DNA of 40,745 nucleotides from JAHFOW01 sp964370795 (GCA_964370795.1 CAYJME010000004.1:1-40745); one strand, 5' to 3'. Shown: positions 22,928-33,037, numbered from the stretch's first letter. Made by a program: numbers and translations. The notes: generated by a model not told the origin, from the sequence alone.

Positions 22928-24262
22928 CTATGGTATCTGTTCAAACTTTCTGAAAATGGCTGACTTCACGGCCTCGTACTGTGGCGGTACTTCAACGGGC
23001 AGGTTGGCGAAGCGTGGAGTTACTTCTTCCAGGTTATTTTCGTGATAATTTATTTTAAACTCAGAAAATTTCAAGCCGTGGGCGGTAGAGATAACAACCA
23101 CCTGCTCCTTTGGACCTATCTCTTTCCTCTTTACTAACTTTATTAATACGGCAAGGGCTACACCGGTATGGGGACAACTGAACAGCCCCGTCGTGTCTGC
23201 CTGTGCGGAGGCATTTGCCAATTCATCCTCTGTTGCCTGTTCGACAATACCATGAAATGCCTTTAATACGTTGATGGCCTTTTTATAACTCACGGGGTCG
23301 CCTATCTGGATGGCATTGGCAAGCGTCTTTTGTGCCTTTACCGGTTTAAATTCTTTAAAACCGGTCAAATAGCTGAGATAGAGGGGATTTGCCTTAGCTG
23401 CCTGTGCACAGACGATGCGTGGCAACTTGTTTATCATGCCGACTTCCTTCATGAGGAGAAAACCTTTTCCCAGCGCTGCGGTGTTTCCCAGATTCCCTCC
23501 GGGAACAATAATTACATCCGGTACCTCCCAATCAAACTGCTGAACTATTTCAATGCTTACCGTCTTTTGTCCTTCAATACGAAGGGAGTTCATGGAGTTG
23601 GCAAGGTAGATGTTGTTTTTGAGACAAATCTCTTTTACAAGCTTCATACAACCATCGAAATCGGTATCAATGGACAACGTAAGGGCGCCATTGGCAATCG
23701 GCTGGATAAGTTGTGCGTGGGATACCTTGTTTTTCGGTAAAAACACAATCGCAGGTATGCCTGCCGCGGCACAATATGAAGCCAATGCTGCGGACGTATC
23801 ACCCGTGGATGCACAGGCAACAGCGGGTATCTTTTTTCCATCAGAGATCATCTGCTTGACCATGGAAACCAACACGGTCATCCCAAGGTCTTTAAAAGAC
23901 CCTGTATGGGCATTGCCGCACTGTTTGATCCACAGGTTTTCTAAGCCAAGCTCCGCTCCCAATCGTTCCGCCCAGAAAAGATTGCTTCCGCCCTCGTATA
24001 AAGAGACGACATTTTTATTTTCCACCTGGGGACAAACAAACTCTTTCTTGCCCCAAACTGAGCTTCCATAAGGCCATTTGGTTCGCCGGTAACGCTCGTC
24101 AAACAGCTTTTTCCAGTGTTCAGGAGTATGCCTGCGGAGCCTGTCTAAATCGTGTTTTACCTCCAGCAGGTCGCCGCACTTTTTACACTGGTAAACAACC
24201 TCATTAAGTTCGTATTTTTCATCACATCCGGAAATACACTGAAACCACGCCCGGTACGGCAT
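22928..24262 (-). CDS. thrC: Threonine synthase
   Basis: 444 residues. A PLP-dependent enzyme that turns O-phosphohomoserine into threonine in the cytoplasm. The PLP lysine is in GNAHTGSFKDLGMTV (Lys124 from this start); the phosphate loop is in PGGNLGNTAALGKG. The N-terminus has four cysteines (9, 13, 26, 29) in QCISGCDEK and YQCKKCGDLL, a zinc ribbon seen in some threonine synthases. A TTG at 24283 would add seven residues, but GGAGAGGAG lies nine bases before the ATG at 24262, so that start is chosen. It diverges from the plus-strand gene at 24348; the 85 bases between must hold both promoters. Confidence 0.92.
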   Translation of the reverse strand: MPYRAWFQCISGCDEKYELNEVVYQCKKCGDLLEVKHDLDRLRRHTPEHWKKLFDERYRRTKWPYGSSVWGKKEFVCPQVENKNVVSLYEGGSNLFWAERLGAELGLENLWIKQCGNAHTGSFKDLGMTVLVSMVKQMISDGKKIPAVACASTGDTSAALASYCAAAGIPAIVFLPKNKVSHAQLIQPIANGALTLSIDTDFDGCMKLVKEICLKNNIYLANSMNSLRIEGQKTVSIEIVQQFDWEVPDVIIVPGGNLGNTAALGKGFLLMKEVGMINKLPRIVCAQAAKANPLYLSYLTGFKEFKPVKAQKTLANAIQIGDPVSYKKAINVLKAFHGIVEQATEDELANASAQADTTGLFSCPHTGVALAVLIKLVKRKEIGPKEQVVVISTAHGLKFSEFKINYHENNLEEVTPRFANLPVEVPPQYEAVKSAIFRKFEQIP

Positions 24263-24347
24263 GTATGAAATCTCCTCTCCCAATTAACGCTTTAAGCACA
24301 TGACAAAATCGCCCGATAGTTAATTACAGGCATGTCGGGATTATAAG

Positions 24348-24791
24348 ATGCATGTGATTATTTGTCAAGGTTTTGATTTTGACAACAATGCCATGGTTTT
24401 GGTAAGATTTTCAAACGTTATGTATTTACAAAATTTATTTTTAAAAATATTCTCATATTTTCACAAACTGGATGGGCAATCCATCCGGCAGGAGTTTAAA
24501 CATGCCTTTAGCATAGGCACGGCTCCTGAAAACAACCCCTTAAACGAAAAGGAAGTCGCTCTTATTGTGAAATTGGTTACCATGGTTCAAAAGCGAAGGC
24601 TATCAGTTCCAGCGACGATGTTCCTTGAATGTGTGCAACCACTGAACTACCTTGGAAGTCAGCTCATGGTATTTTTCAGGCCATTTTTAACCTTTTTCTT
24701 TACGCCGGAAGAGTATGATGTATTCCAGGGAATCCTGGAAAAAAGAGAAGGCGTCAAAAGGGTTATCGAAGAATTGGAAAAGGCGAAATAA
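24348..24791 (+). CDS. Small protein of unknown function upstream of the MutL-like gene
   Basis: Up to 147 residues. I do not recognise a family. The N-terminal 20 residues before MVLVRFSNVMYLQNLFLKIF may not be translated: ATGs at 24391 and 24420 are alternatives and none has a strong ribosome binding site. The rest is mainly helical, with EKEVALIVKLVTMVQKRRLS and a hydrophobic stretch LMVFFRPFLTFFFTPEEYDV, and ends in a charged helix. The stop codon is 19 bases from the next gene's start, which suggests a shared transcript. Its shape would suit a membrane-associated or small helical partner of the ATPase downstream. Confidence 0.6.
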   Translation: MHVIICQGFDFDNNAMVLVRFSNVMYLQNLFLKIFSYFHKLDGQSIRQEFKHAFSIGTAPENNPLNEKEVALIVKLVTMVQKRRLSVPATMFLECVQPLNYLGSQLMVFFRPFLTFFFTPEEYDVFQGILEKREGVKRVIEELEKAK

Positions 24792-24810
24792 ATGAAAAGA
24801 GGGTAATGCT

Positions 24811-26598
24811 GTGAACGTTATTATTGCTACAGATTGCGGTAGTACCACAACGAAGGCTATCCTGATCGAGAAGAAGGATGGGGTATATCGCCAGACCTTT
24901 CGAGGCGAGGCGCCCACTACGGTAGAAGCGCCTTTTGAGGACGTAACCCGTGGTGTTTTAAATGCATTTGCAGAGGTCGAGGAACTCTCCGGCCGTAAAA
25001 TCCTGGACGGCGAAAAGATCATTACCCCTGCCCAGGGAAATGTTGGAGTAGATATTTATGTCTCCACCAGCAGCGCCGGCGGTGGATTGCAGATGATGGT
25101 TGCCGGCGCTGTAAAGACTATGACCGCAGAAAGCGCCCAACGTGCGGCGCTCGGCGCTGGCGCAATTGTCATGGACGTCATAGCGTCCAACGATCAGCGA
25201 CTCCCTCATGAAAAAATAGACCGCGTCCGGCATTTGAGGCCCGATATGATACTCCTCTCCGGTGGTACGGATGGCGGGACAGTAACTCATGTGGTGGAGC
25301 TTGCTGAGTATATTTCCGCCGCCAACCCCAGGCCACGACTCGGCATGACCTTTCAACTTCCCGTTATTTATGCGGGTAATAAGGAAGCGCGGGAGAAAAT
25401 CAAGGAAATTCTGAATCAAAAAACTTCTCTCCACATTACGGACAATATCAGACCCACGCTTGAACGGGAAAACCTCTTTCCGGCACGGCAGGAAATCCAG
25501 AAGCTCTTTCTCGAACACGTCATGGCCCAGGCGCCGGGATACAAAAAGCTTATGACATGGACGGGGGCGCCTATCATGCCCACGCCAGGCGCAGTTGGCC
25601 TTATTATGCAGACGATTGCCAGAAAGAATACTATTAATGTTGTGGGTGTGGATATTGGCGGGGCCACCACGGACGTATTTTCCGTGTATGGGGAAATCTT
25701 TAATCGCACCGTAAGCGCCAATCTCGGCATGAGCTACAGTATATCGAATGTGCTGGCAGAGGCGGGGCTTGATAATATCCTGCGCTGGATACCGTTTGAT
25801 ATGGATGAATCCGACCTTCGAAACAGGATTAAGAACAAGATGATCCGGCCGACAACAATTCCCCAGACCCTGGAAGAGTTGAAGATAGAACAGGCCATTG
25901 CACGCGAGGCGTTGCGGGTGTCTTTTGAACAGCACAAATCACTGGCGGTAGGACTCAAGGGCGTGCAACGGGAGCGTGATATTTCTGAGGCATTTAAACA
26001 GGAGATATCCGGGGATACCATCGTTAATATGCTTAAATTGGATTTGCTGGTTGGGAGCGGCGGCGTTCTCTCTCACGCTCCACGCAGGTCGCAGGCCATG
26101 CTCATGGTGATTGACGCATTCCTGCCTGAAGGTATTACAAGGATTGCAGTCGATAGTATCTTCATGATGCCACACCTGGGCGTTCTTTCAACGGTAAATG
26201 AACAGGCTGCCACGGAGGTGTTTGAAAAAGACTGCTTGATCCATCTGGGAACGTGCGTTTCTCTTGTTAAGAATACGATAGGAAGGCCTGGAGAAAAATG
26301 TATTTCATACATAATAACCATGCCCGATGGTAAAAAAATAGAAGAACCACTGCCCTACGGAGAATTGCGTGTTTTACCGCTTGATATCGACCGGGTCTCA
26401 GAGATTGAAGTTGTACCCGCAAAAAATTTTGACGTCGGTGGCGGTAAGGGCAAACCGGTTAAAGCAAAGGTTTCTGGTGGTAGTGTGGGTGTCGTTATTG
26501 ATACCCGTGGAAGACCCATCACATTAGCAAGGGACAGGGCGTCACGGGTAAAACAACTCCTGCAATGGGCAAAGGCAATTGATGCTTATCCAGAATGA
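24811..26598 (+). CDS. MutL/GlmL-like ASKHA ATPase
   Basis: 595 residues starting with GTG behind GAGGG at seven bases. The N-terminus (IIATDCGSTTTKAILIEKKD) and the second phosphate loop (VVGVDIGGATTDVFSVYGE) are the two halves of an actin/Hsp70-type nucleotide fold; between and after lie GNVGVDIYVSTSSAGGGLQM and the LLSGGTDGG stretch typical of the glutamate mutase accessory protein family (MutL, GlmL). In clostridia that protein acts beside the B12-dependent glutamate mutase subunits, probably for repair or cofactor loading. Here no mutase subunit, B12-binding domain or methylaspartase is nearby, so the client is unknown. It is not related to the DNA mismatch-repair MutL. Confidence 0.85.
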   Translation: MNVIIATDCGSTTTKAILIEKKDGVYRQTFRGEAPTTVEAPFEDVTRGVLNAFAEVEELSGRKILDGEKIITPAQGNVGVDIYVSTSSAGGGLQMMVAGAVKTMTAESAQRAALGAGAIVMDVIASNDQRLPHEKIDRVRHLRPDMILLSGGTDGGTVTHVVELAEYISAANPRPRLGMTFQLPVIYAGNKEAREKIKEILNQKTSLHITDNIRPTLERENLFPARQEIQKLFLEHVMAQAPGYKKLMTWTGAPIMPTPGAVGLIMQTIARKNTINVVGVDIGGATTDVFSVYGEIFNRTVSANLGMSYSISNVLAEAGLDNILRWIPFDMDESDLRNRIKNKMIRPTTIPQTLEELKIEQAIAREALRVSFEQHKSLAVGLKGVQRERDISEAFKQEISGDTIVNMLKLDLLVGSGGVLSHAPRRSQAMLMVIDAFLPEGITRIAVDSIFMMPHLGVLSTVNEQAATEVFEKDCLIHLGTCVSLVKNTIGRPGEKCISYIITMPDGKKIEEPLPYGELRVLPLDIDRVSEIEVVPAKNFDVGGGKGKPVKAKVSGGSVGVVIDTRGRPITLARDRASRVKQLLQWAKAIDAYPE

Positions 26599-26706
26599 AA
26601 GAAAATTAATAACCGCCGATTTCTATAGTTATTCTATCATTCAAAAAAGTGGATGATTTCAAAATTACGCTAAAAGCACAAAACAATAATAGAGGTTTTA
26701 AGAAAC

Positions 26707-27834
26707 ATGACTCACGCATATACGCCAGGATTACGCATAAATGAACGAACAAAGGTTACAAGCCGCCGTGTCTTACCTTTACTCGGTGACGTTGTCGTCA
26801 AAAAGGGTGACGTCTTAAAAGCTGAAGACGTTGTGGCCAGGACGCATTTGCCGGGCAAGGTGCACGCCATCAATGCCGTGAACCGCCTGGGAATTCAGCC
26901 TAAAGATTTGAAAGAATACATGCTCAGGAAAGAAGGCGACTCCGTCCGGAAGGATGAAATCATCGCCGAAACGAAGCCATTCATCAAGATGATGAAGACC
27001 GTCCTGCTTTCGCCCATTACCGGAACCATCGAGACCATATCCACGGTTACAGGCCAGGTACTCTTACGAGAACCGCCAAAACCCATCGAGGTACATGCAT
27101 ACGTAGATGGCACGGTGAACGATATCATGGATAAGGAAGGGGTGGTCATGGAAACAACGGCCACGTTTATTCAGGGCATCTTCGGCGTGGGCGGAGAAAC
27201 CGTTGGTGAGCTTGCTCTTGCCGTGGACAAGCCAGACGATATACTCACTGCTGATCGTATTCTGCCGGCACATAAAGAAAAGATCATCGTTGGCGGCGCA
27301 TACATCCGGCATGATGTAATTGACAAGGCAAAAAAGGTAGGTGTCAGGGGTATTATTGTGGGTGGATTAGATGACGAAGATCTCAGGAAACTGCTTGGGT
27401 ACGATCTTGGTGTTGCTATTACCGGCTCAGAAGAAATCGGTATTACCCTTATTATTACCGAAGGTTTTGGTAAAATACAGATGGCACTCAGGACTTTTGA
27501 ATTATTAAAATCCCGCTCAGGATCAAAAACCTCCATCAACGGCGCAACGCAGATTCGTGCAGGGGTAGTAAGACCAGAAATCGTTATACCCTTTGCTAAG
27601 GCGAGTAAGACAACCGAAGCAATAGATAAACCCATTGGGCGGGGCATGGAAGTCGGCGACCCTATAAGGATCATTCGCGTACCTTATTTTGGCAAGATCG
27701 GCAAAATCAAATCACTCCCATTTGCCCCGCAAAAGATAGAAACAGAAGCAACCGTCCGTACGCTTGAGGTTGAATTTCCTGATGGCTTCACGGCAAATGT
27801 TCCGAGGACAAATGTGGAGATGATTGAGACGTAA
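26707..27834 (+). CDS. Barrel-sandwich-type protein of unknown function next to the MutL-like gene
   Basis: 375 residues; I do not recognise a named family. The first ~150 residues read as one or two lipoyl/RnfC-like barrel-sandwich folds: VLPLLGDVVVKKGDVLKAED then PGKVHAINAVNRLGI, and VLLSPITGTIETISTVTGQV; no biotin or lipoate attachment lysine in an MKM or DKA motif is visible. A central part has GIIVGGLDDEDLRKLLGYDL and AITGSEEIGITLIITEGFGK. The C-terminus (VRTLEVEFPDGFTANVPRTN) resembles a KOW-like beta hairpin. About 110 bases after the MutL-like gene, same direction, so probably one operon; this pairing suggests an adaptor or scaffold for that ATPase. No secretion signal. Confidence 0.65.
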   Translation: MTHAYTPGLRINERTKVTSRRVLPLLGDVVVKKGDVLKAEDVVARTHLPGKVHAINAVNRLGIQPKDLKEYMLRKEGDSVRKDEIIAETKPFIKMMKTVLLSPITGTIETISTVTGQVLLREPPKPIEVHAYVDGTVNDIMDKEGVVMETTATFIQGIFGVGGETVGELALAVDKPDDILTADRILPAHKEKIIVGGAYIRHDVIDKAKKVGVRGIIVGGLDDEDLRKLLGYDLGVAITGSEEIGITLIITEGFGKIQMALRTFELLKSRSGSKTSINGATQIRAGVVRPEIVIPFAKASKTTEAIDKPIGRGMEVGDPIRIIRVPYFGKIGKIKSLPFAPQKIETEATVRTLEVEFPDGFTANVPRTNVEMIET

Positions 27835-28102
27835 AAAGAGAACAATATAAACCAGACACGAAGAAAACAAGGAAATTGAATTGATAGGTTGGATATCTAA
27901 AAATTCGAGATCGCTCATCAGATTCAATTACCCGATGTTGTGGCGTTGAACGAAGAGTACCTGAAAGAAATTTAACCCGAATATTTTGTATAGCAATAAG
28001 GCTCCGAAATAAATCAAATCAAGGGTTCAGGTTTTGGTTTGTTAAAACGTTTTTGGTCTTGCAAAATATTTGGGTTCAAGCTTCCGGCTTCTAGTCTCTT
28101 GC

Positions 28103-30919
28103 TTATTTCAGGATCTCCGGCGCGGGCTTGCCTATAAAATATCCCTGGGCATAGTCCACCCCGTATTCCCTGAGAATCATGACCGTTTCCTTGTTCTCCA
28201 CAAACTCCGCCACCGTCTTTATCCCAAGCCCCTGCGCCACGTCCACCATTGACTTCACAATCAGGCGGTCGTTCTTGCTTTCCGGCAGTTTCCGGATAAA
28301 CGAACCGTCTATCTTGATATAATCCACCTCCATCTCTTTCAGGTATTTGAACGAGGTAAAACCCACACCAAAATCATCCAGCGAAAACTTGCACCCAAGC
28401 AACCGCAATTCCTTGATAAATCCGACCGCCCGATTTAAATCGTGAATGGCATCAGTTTCCGTTATTTCGAAGTTCAGGTTTTCAGCGTCTATTGACAACT
28501 CCAATATACTATCTCTCAAAAAATCCAGCAATTCCTTTTCACCCAACTCCTTTCCGGAAAGATTCATGCTAAATTCGACGCGTCTTCCCTGTTTTTTCCG
28601 CATAGCTTGATACCGCATGGTTTTTGTAATGACAACCCTGTCTATATCCCTGATTAATCCAACTGCCTCCGCCGTGTCAATAAATGCGCCGGGAAGAACA
28701 ATTCCACCGGCTTCATCCCTCATGCGTACCAGCACTTCGTAATGGTATATCGTATCGTTTTTTAAATCCAGCAGAGGTTGAAACCACAGCACAAAGCGGT
28801 CTTCCCTGAGCGCCTTCTGGATGCGCCACTTCCATTCAACCTTGGTGTGCATCTTCTCCAAAACAAGGTCTTCGGGTTGGTATACGCGCGACCTGTTCCG
28901 CCCAAGTTCCTTTGCGGAGAAGATGGATGCGTCTGCCTTTTTTAAAAGCTCATAGACGGTTTCCCCATGCGCTGGATACAGGGTAATGCCCACGCTTACC
29001 GTTATATGTCCTGTCCACCCCTCAAGTTGAAACGATTCCATCCTTCTGCGGATTTTTTCGGCAGTTTCCATCGCTTCTTTCTCGTTTCTTGAAGAAAGAA
29101 AGACGGCAAACTCATCTCCGCCCATGTGGCACAAAAGGCTTTCCATGATTACTTTGTTTCCGGTGCTGAAATATTCCGTATCAATCTCGCTCATCACGTC
29201 TTGCAGGTATCTGGCCATGCGTTGCAGCAACTCATCGCCAACCTTGCTGCCGTAAGTATCATTGATTAACCGAAACTTGTCTATGTCAATCATCAGAAGT
29301 GCGCCCGAGTAGTGATGCGCTTTGGCTGAAATTATCCAGTCTTCAATGAGTTCCATAAAACGTATGCGGTTATAAAGACCCGTAAGCCCGTCAAAGGAGG
29401 CATAGGAGCCAAAAATATTCACCTCCTCTTTTAATTTCATCTTTTCCGTAATGTCCTCCTGCACCGAGAGGAAATTGGTAATCTGCCCCTCCACATTGCA
29501 AATAGGGGTAATCAAGCTTTCACACCAGTAATATTGGCCGTCCCTCTTCTTGTTTTTGAATGTCCCCTTCCAGGTCTTTCCCGTTGTAATAGTTTTCAAC
29601 ATCTCATCGAGTGCGACTTCCGCTGTTTCTCCGGAATCGAGAATTCTCATTGTCTTTCCCAATATCTCTGCCCTGGAGTATCCGGTAACACGCTCAAAAG
29701 CGGGATTTACATATTCAATGTGACCCTGCGTGTCCGTGATGAATATAATATTTATGCTCTGCTCAACGGCCGCCGAAAGCTTCCTGATTTCTTCGCTTTC
29801 TTTTAAGCTCATCAGCATGGCATTCCGGCTGTGCATGGTTTCGCCCATTTCATCATCCGGAATTAAAGCGTCTGTTAAACTGCCCTTTATAGCGACGGTA
29901 TCAGCCTGAACAAGCCTTCGCACAGGCTTCGTAAGTCTGAAAATGAGTATCCATAGGGCAAGGAAAATGGATGCTGCTGCCGCGCCTCCACCGGCAAAAA
30001 TCGTGTTCCGCAGTCTCCTGACAGGCGGAAATGCTTCCTCACTGTTCCTTTCCGAAATAATCATCCAGCCTGTTTCCGTAATGACCGTGGAGGCTCCAAA
30101 CACAGGATTATTGCGATAGTCCAGATAGTTTTGCGCAGTCGTCTCGCCGTCCTTCAGGGTGCGATGCACAATTGTGGTGTCAACCGCCTGCTTCAGGATA
30201 ACATCATCCAGAAGTCGCGATTCTGTAATCATACGTTTATCACGATTGACGAGGTAGGTCTCTCCTGTTTTGCCAATCAGCAGAGATTGGGTCCTGATGC
30301 CCAGGGCGCACATCTTGCGTTCTGTGGTAATATTGCTGAGCGTTACAGGATTGATACGGCACGCCAATACACCCAGTAATTTTCCTTTTCTGCTATCTAT
30401 CATGGGCGACGAGACAATCCATGTTACCCTGCCAGTTTCTTTCTCACGGAATATATCGCTTACGAAAACGGTCTTTTGACCGTTCAGGAAATAATCTGCA
30501 TGGGCGTGATCTTTGCCGGTATGTCTGGCGTCTGTTGAGGAAATAACCTTTCCGCTCGCATCCAGAATAAAAATCTCAACGCATTCCGGGAAACCAGAAT
30601 TCATATAAGCTAAATGGCGGTTTAGTTCACTGAGTATTCGCTTATTTTCCGGCTGGTTGTGTATCCTTTTCAGATCATTCAGGATAATCTTGCATGCGTA
30701 CAATGAGGCCGCCTGCGATTTCAAATATTTCAGGTACTCCAGTATCTGCGCCTTAGCGCCGTTAGCCGCTATAGTGAGCTGTTGCAAAGATTCCTTGCAC
30801 GCGCCCTCCCGTTCACGCTTAAGCGTCACCCATCCAAAGGAGATTACCAACGCCAACATTACGGCTAGCGTGGAAAACGGGAAAAGCCTGAATATTTTTG
30901 ATTTAAAGATTTTATACAT
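28103..30919 (-). CDS. Membrane sensor with PAS, GGDEF and EAL domains
   Basis: 938 residues. Membrane segment 1 (about 14-31), an extracytoplasmic Cache-type sensor region with VISSTDARHTGKDHAHADYF, membrane segment 2 (near 305-330), a PAS domain (IIFITDTQGHIEYVNPAFER), then GGDEF with intact motif at 600-604 and EAL (motif reads EVL at 728-730). EAL catalytic features remain: NLSG, ITETDA, LDDFG (847-851), IKIDGSF, VAEFVE and AQGYFIGKP. The protein should therefore be able to break down, and perhaps make, cyclic di-GMP. No strong ribosome binding site; a TTCGACATTC-type repeat lies directly before the ATG. It follows another sensor gene by about 60 bases and is near the che operon, suggesting coupling of motility and second-messenger control. 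Confidence 0.9.
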   Translation of the reverse strand: MYKIFKSKIFRLFPFSTLAVMLALVISFGWVTLKREREGACKESLQQLTIAANGAKAQILEYLKYLKSQAASLYACKIILNDLKRIHNQPENKRILSELNRHLAYMNSGFPECVEIFILDASGKVISSTDARHTGKDHAHADYFLNGQKTVFVSDIFREKETGRVTWIVSSPMIDSRKGKLLGVLACRINPVTLSNITTERKMCALGIRTQSLLIGKTGETYLVNRDKRMITESRLLDDVILKQAVDTTIVHRTLKDGETTAQNYLDYRNNPVFGASTVITETGWMIISERNSEEAFPPVRRLRNTIFAGGGAAAASIFLALWILIFRLTKPVRRLVQADTVAIKGSLTDALIPDDEMGETMHSRNAMLMSLKESEEIRKLSAAVEQSINIIFITDTQGHIEYVNPAFERVTGYSRAEILGKTMRILDSGETAEVALDEMLKTITTGKTWKGTFKNKKRDGQYYWCESLITPICNVEGQITNFLSVQEDITEKMKLKEEVNIFGSYASFDGLTGLYNRIRFMELIEDWIISAKAHHYSGALLMIDIDKFRLINDTYGSKVGDELLQRMARYLQDVMSEIDTEYFSTGNKVIMESLLCHMGGDEFAVFLSSRNEKEAMETAEKIRRRMESFQLEGWTGHITVSVGITLYPAHGETVYELLKKADASIFSAKELGRNRSRVYQPEDLVLEKMHTKVEWKWRIQKALREDRFVLWFQPLLDLKNDTIYHYEVLVRMRDEAGGIVLPGAFIDTAEAVGLIRDIDRVVITKTMRYQAMRKKQGRRVEFSMNLSGKELGEKELLDFLRDSILELSIDAENLNFEITETDAIHDLNRAVGFIKELRLLGCKFSLDDFGVGFTSFKYLKEMEVDYIKIDGSFIRKLPESKNDRLIVKSMVDVAQGLGIKTVAEFVENKETVMILREYGVDYAQGYFIGKPAPEILK

Positions 30920-30920
30920 A

Positions 30921-30960
30921 CGACATTCATTATTCCTTGTTCGTTATTCGTTATTGGAAT
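30921..30960. repeat. TTCGACATTC-type dispersed repeat at a start codon
   Basis: CGACATTCATTATTCCTTGT followed by TCGTTATTCGTTATTGGAAT; nearly the same as 33217-33257 and as the complement of 3628-3670. It fills most of the space between two sensor genes and ends one base from the downstream start codon. Confidence 0.7.
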
Positions 30961-30979
30961 CCTCATAAACTCCCGTCAC

Positions 30980-33037
30980 CTACCCCACCTTTCTATAATC
31001 CACCGTCTTCATCTTTTCTTTTTTCTTCCGTTTCTGCTCATACATCAGTGTATCCGCTTCCACCAGCAGGTCTTCCATGCTTTTCGGTTGTGCAAAGTCT
31101 TGCTGCACCATCCCGATACTTATAGATAATCTGTATTCCCGGTCCTTTTCCCTGTTGTGTTTCTCGATATTTTCCTGCAATCGGGCAGCAATGGTTTCGT
31201 CATGGAATAAAGAGCCGCCGGTCATTACAACGGCAAACTCATCGCCACCAATGCGCGAAATGATGTCTGAGTCCCTGAAGGTGATTTTCAGGATATGTGC
31301 CGTATCGAGAATCGCCTTGTCGCCATGCTCGTGTCCCAGGTTATCATTAATCCACTTCAGCCCATCAATATCGGCAAAGAGCAGCGTCACAGCATTTTTC
31401 ATCCTGCCGGCTATCTTCAACGCCTGTTGACTGAAGGTTATAAATCCCCGCCGGTTGTAAATGCCGGTAAGCTCGTCGGTCATCGAGAGGTTTCTTATCG
31501 TCTCCTCCGCCTTCTTTCTTTCGGTTATATCACGGTTGATCTCCATCACCCCTGTTATCCTGCCGTCTTCATCCTTTAGCAATTTATAGCGGCTCCATAC
31601 AATAATTTTAGCGCTGCCACGACAGATTTGCTCCCCTTCTCCCTCCCACGAGCCTTCCTTAAACAACCTCACAATAATTTCATCTTGAGGTATCGGGAAG
31701 ATTGTTTTTAGCAGTTCATGCGGATATTGGCCTAAAACCTCCTCACTCTTCCAGCCGTATTGTATTTCTGCGGCGTGATTCCAGTAAGTAATCCTGTCAT
31801 CAAAGTCGCGCATTATGACGGGATCATTGGCAAGATCGAGCATTTGAGCCTGCCGTCGCAATAATGCTTCCCTTTGCTTTCGTTCGTTTATATGTTTTTC
31901 GATGTTTTCCGTCATGAGATTAAAAGTGTCTGCCAGGACGCCTATTTCATCTTTTGAGGTAACTGCAATTCTGGTGGAATAATTGCCCTGCCCAATTGCT
32001 ACTGCCATCCTGGTTAGGTTTCTGATGGGCAAGGTAATCCGCTTCGTTATCAGGAAGATTGACGCCATAAATAATCCTGAACAGGCAAGTATGACCAGGA
32101 TGATATTTCTGGACATGTGAGCAATAGGTTCCATCACATAAGCCGAAGGCACCTCCAGCAGCAATCCCCACCGGTTCCCTTTATAGTCATGCAGCCCTTT
32201 TTGTTGCACCGCTACTCCATACACACGTCCGAATTCTCCGTACCCTGTCAGATAACTACTACTATTACGTATTCCCTCTACTATTTTCTTTACGGGATCA
32301 ATGCCAGTCAGACTTTTTTCCAGAATCACGTTTCTGTTACAAGCCCTGCCGGCAATCAAATAACCGCCTCTATTAAAAAGCTGTACGTTTATCGTTGCAG
32401 GAAGCGACTCTAATAAGTCTCCAATCGCAGCCCATGCAAAACTACCAATTACCGCCCCTGTTATTTTTTTATTGGCCTTCCAGGGACTCTGTACCGGCGC
32501 CGAAAAGATCACTGTCGGCATGCCGGTATCCTGGGAAATGAGCAGATCGGAATAGTATTTCTTTCCGTGCATGGCGTGATTGAACGCAAGCTTGTATTGG
32601 GGGAGATTATTTATGTTAGAGACAGCGTTTCTTGCGTGCGTTGAACCAACGATATTTCCGGCATTATCAACCACCGCCAGGGTATACCAGTGTTTTGACA
32701 ACAGCATCGCCTTTTCGATTGAATTTTCCAACTCCTTCTTTGCCGCTTCCCTTGTTACTTCTGACAGGGAAGCGCCTTTTTGCCTTGTATTATCTGTTAA
32801 TCTTGCCAAACATTTTGCGATGGTTTCTTTATTTGCGATTATCCAGATGTCTTCGCAGGCGTCTTCCATAATACGATCAATCGTGTCCATTGTATTTCTT
32901 GCTATTTGCAGATGGTTCTTTTCGATATTCCGGCGGAGGATGCCTTTTGTGGAATAATAAACAGAAAATATCAACACCGGAATGGTAATGACCACTGCGA
33001 TGGTGGTTGAAAGAACGACTTTGTTGGATAGATTCAT
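30980..33037 (-). CDS. Membrane-bound diguanylate cyclase with Cache, HAMP and PAS domains
   Basis: 685 residues. Membrane segment about 8-28, a double-Cache-like extracellular sensor up to about 300, a second membrane segment (IILVILACSGLFMASIFLIT), a HAMP linker (ITLPIRNLTRMAVAIGQGNY), a PAS domain (LDLANDPVIMRDFDDRITYW) with a PAC tail (GRITGVMEINRDITERK), and a C-terminal GGDEF domain with intact GGDEF at residues 597-601. It should make cyclic di-GMP from GTP in response to an unknown extracellular small molecule. An EAL domain is absent. No evident ribosome binding site at the ATG. Transcribed in the same direction as the che genes, about 300 bases downstream of cheD, with repeats in the gap. 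Confidence 0.92.
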   Translation of the reverse strand: MNLSNKVVLSTTIAVVITIPVLIFSVYYSTKGILRRNIEKNHLQIARNTMDTIDRIMEDACEDIWIIANKETIAKCLARLTDNTRQKGASLSEVTREAAKKELENSIEKAMLLSKHWYTLAVVDNAGNIVGSTHARNAVSNINNLPQYKLAFNHAMHGKKYYSDLLISQDTGMPTVIFSAPVQSPWKANKKITGAVIGSFAWAAIGDLLESLPATINVQLFNRGGYLIAGRACNRNVILEKSLTGIDPVKKIVEGIRNSSSYLTGYGEFGRVYGVAVQQKGLHDYKGNRWGLLLEVPSAYVMEPIAHMSRNIILVILACSGLFMASIFLITKRITLPIRNLTRMAVAIGQGNYSTRIAVTSKDEIGVLADTFNLMTENIEKHINERKQREALLRRQAQMLDLANDPVIMRDFDDRITYWNHAAEIQYGWKSEEVLGQYPHELLKTIFPIPQDEIIVRLFKEGSWEGEGEQICRGSAKIIVWSRYKLLKDEDGRITGVMEINRDITERKKAEETIRNLSMTDELTGIYNRRGFITFSQQALKIAGRMKNAVTLLFADIDGLKWINDNLGHEHGDKAILDTAHILKITFRDSDIISRIGGDEFAVVMTGGSLFHDETIAARLQENIEKHNREKDREYRLSISIGMVQQDFAQPKSMEDLLVEADTLMYEQKRKKKEKMKTVDYRKVG

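Noticed and set aside
24263..24347. Possible leader peptide or riboswitch between thrC and the divergent gene
   Set aside because: Only 85 bases, no Thr-rich leader frame and no T-box-like conserved sequence seen.
24958..25935. Long minus-strand frame of 325 codons opposite the MutL-like gene
   Set aside because: Antisense to a gene with two phosphate loops and a good start; the product is His/Arg/Cys-rich without motifs.
27889..27976. Plus-strand frame coding KFEIAHQIQLPDVVALNEEY and ending in a stop codon
   Set aside because: It looks like the tail of a protein, but is preceded by a stop codon after a few residues and I cannot name the parent; too short to annotate.
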